From: Clostridia bacterium
GTDB lineage: Bacteria > Bacillota > Clostridia > Oscillospirales > Acutalibacteraceae
Direction: 5' to 3'
NCBI GenBank assembly: GCA_017519685.1
Contig: JAFWRV010000121.1
Coordinates: forward strand, 1-6,104
Length of the DNA: 6,104 bases
Shown here: piece after piece, positions 4,980-6,104 of the stretch
Layout of the letters: each line of letters begins with the position of its first letter
Numbering within the stretch: the first letter of the stretch is position 1
Made by a program: the position numbers and the translations under genes
Notes under the pieces: model-generated
What the model saw: only the letters and a program-made list of their open reading frames with translations
What the model was told of the DNA's origin: nothing
Databases searched by the model: none

Positions 4980-5906
4980 ATGGGATTTTTCAATAAACTT
5001 AACAAAGGTCTCAAAAAGACGCGCGACAGTATGTCGGGCGCAATCAATTCAGCCCTTTACGGAAAGAACGAAATAGACGACGATTTTTACGATGAACTCG
5101 AGGAAATCCTGATTATGGCAGATGTCGGCGTCAACACCTCGGAGGAGATTGTTTCACGTCTGAGAGACGTTGTTTTCAAGAAAAACCTTCACCGCGCGGA
5201 CGATGTCAAAAAAGAAATCAAAAACATTGTTTCCGATATTCTCTGCGGCGGAGAAGAGATTGATATGATTACAGTTCCGTCGGTCATCCTTGTTATAGGA
5301 GTAAACGGAGTCGGAAAGACCACCTCAATCGGAAAACTTGCGGCGATGTTTAAGTCTGAGGGCAAGAAAGTTATCCTCGGAGCGGCGGACACATTCAGGG
5401 CGGCGGCCATTGACCAGCTTGAAATCTGGGCGGAGCGCGCCGGTGTCGATATAGTCAAGCACAAGGAAGGCGCCGACCCCGCGGCAGTCGTTTACGACAC
5501 AATCGAAGCAGGCAAGGCAAGAAACGCCGATATCATTATCTGCGACACTGCAGGCAGACTTCACAACAAAAAGAACCTCATGGAAGAACTCGGCAAAATT
5601 TACCGTGTTATGGACCGTCAGCTTCCCTACGCGGACCGTGAGATTCTGCTTGTTCTCGACGCAACAACAGGTCAGAACGCGGTCAATCAGGCAAAGGAAT
5701 TCCTTGAGTGCGCCGAGATTACCGGCATAATCCTGACCAAACTCGACGGTACAGCCAAAGGCGGAGTCGTGCTCGCTATAAAGAACGACCTCAAAGTACC
5801 GGTTAAATTCATAGGCGTAGGCGAGGGAATCGACGATATGAGACCGTTCAATCCCGCGGATTTCGCCGAAAGTCTGTTTGAAGCAAAAGAAAAAGAAGAA
5901 GATTGA
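4980..5906 (+). CDS. ftsY: Signal recognition particle receptor FtsY
   Basis: This 308-residue SRP GTPase docks ribosome-SRP complexes at the membrane for co-translational insertion. The N domain is at about 1-90 ([14 protein letters not shown], then a helical bundle with [15 protein letters not shown] at 44-58). The G domain is at about 95-300: G1 GVNGVGKTT (107-115), G2 DTFRAAA (137-143), G3 DTAGR (189-193), G4 TKLD (253-256) followed by GTAKGG, and G5 GVGEG (279-283) with DDMRPF (285-290). The acidic A domain of proteobacterial FtsY is absent; only the short amphipathic, basic N-terminus can contact the membrane, as in other Gram-positives. The M domain of Ffh is absent, which separates it from Ffh. 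ATG 4980 follows the dnaA stop by 5 nt, with AAGGAG (4963-4968) inside dnaA, so it is likely cotranscribed with dnaA. FtsY usually neighbours smc, rnc or ffh in Firmicutes, so this location is odd. Confidence 0.97.
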   Translation: MGFFNKLNKGLKKTRDSMSGAINSALYGKNEIDDDFYDELEEILIMADVGVNTSEEIVSRLRDVVFKKNLHRADDVKKEIKNIVSDILCGGEEIDMITVPSVILVIGVNGVGKTTSIGKLAAMFKSEGKKVILGAADTFRAAAIDQLEIWAERAGVDIVKHKEGADPAAVVYDTIEAGKARNADIIICDTAGRLHNKKNLMEELGKIYRVMDRQLPYADREILLVLDATTGQNAVNQAKEFLECAEITGIILTKLDGTAKGGVVLAIKNDLKVPVKFIGVGEGIDDMRPFNPADFAESLFEAKEKEED

Positions 5907-5909
5907 TTT

Positions 5910-6104
5910 ATGGATTATATTATCGCTACTCACAATATGAAAAAAAGGGATGAATTATGCCGTATTCTCTCCCCTCTCGGCATTAAAATTCATCTTGCCG
6001 AGGAACTCGGAATCGAGCTTACCGACGCCGAGGAAACAGGCACAACCTTTGAAGAAAACGCTTATATCAAAGCCGAAAGCGGATGCAGGGAAAGCAATCT
6101 CCCC
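5910..6104 (+). CDS. rdgB: XTP/dITP pyrophosphatase, RdgB/HAM1 family (5' part, cut by window end)
   Basis: The first 65 codons of a non-canonical purine NTP pyrophosphatase, which hydrolyses ITP, dITP and XTP to the monophosphate and so keeps them out of DNA and RNA. Seen: the N-terminal nucleotide-binding start IIATHNMKKRDEL (4-16) with Thr7, Asn9 and Lys11, and the signature TGTTFEENAYIKA (43-55), with Glu48/Glu49 near the metal site and Asn50 and Lys54 conserved. Full members are about 195-200 residues, so about two thirds lies outside. ATG 5910 is 3 nt after the ftsY stop. The ribosome binding site is weak (AAAGAAGAAGA in the ftsY tail), which suggests coupling to ftsY. The frame is open to the last base of the window. 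Confidence 0.93.
   Translation, partial: MDYIIATHNMKKRDELCRILSPLGIKIHLAEELGIELTDAEETGTTFEENAYIKAESGCRESNLP

Noticed and set aside
5325..5933. Antisense frame of 202 codons across ftsY
   Set aside because: It overlaps conserved FtsY motifs and the rdgB start. Its composition is that of a reversed coding strand.
1..6104. tRNA, rRNA, CRISPR array, insertion sequence or prophage
   Set aside because: No cloverleaf, repeat-spacer pattern, transposase or terminal inverted repeats were seen on reading both strands.

Overview
The window looks like a chromosome segment from the class Clostridia (Firmicutes), probably near the Oscillospirales/Ruminococcaceae. This rests on the Gram-positive gene order jag-yidC-yidD-rnpA-rpmH facing dnaA, the short non-lipoprotein YidC, the short FtsY without an acidic A domain, strong AGGAGG-type ribosome binding sites and TTG starts. 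The lineage is inferred, since no marker tree can be built here.

Layout: positions 3-80 are the last 25 codons of an unidentified plus-strand gene. At 83-637 there is a YgjP/DUF45 zinc metallopeptidase. It converges on the leftward operon, and two hairpin terminators (685-717 and 728-756) separate them. The leftward operon, in transcription order, is rpmH (L34, 44 aa), rnpA (RNase P protein), yidD, yidC and jag/khpB. A clear sigma-A promoter (TTGACT, 18 bp, TATAAT on the minus strand, 3468-3497) and a structured leader of about 108 nt drive it. The genes are tightly packed: rnpA-yidD are 16 nt apart, yidD-yidC overlap by 1 nt and yidC-jag overlap by 4 nt. The rightward set starts with dnaA (TTG at 3655), then ftsY 5 nt later, then the first 65 codons of rdgB, cut by the window end.

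The leftward operon combines RNase P and ribosome components with membrane-protein insertion (YidD, YidC) and an RNA-binding protein (KhpB/Jag). The rightward set combines replication initiation (DnaA), the SRP receptor (FtsY) and nucleotide-pool cleaning (RdgB). Membrane-protein targeting (FtsY) and insertion (YidC) therefore sit on either side of one divergent control region.

Three points stand out. First, yidC is frameshifted: its ATG, ribosome binding site and first 19 codons are in one frame and the rest of the protein is in the -1 frame, which points to one missing base near 2553-2558. Second, dnaA is followed by ftsY and rdgB instead of the usual dnaN, and the 301-bp dnaA/rpmH spacer has no cluster of canonical DnaA boxes. 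Third, the DnaA signature helix has Arg where the conserved base-reading His is expected. I saw no wholly new system; this is a housekeeping locus with unusual arrangement and details.
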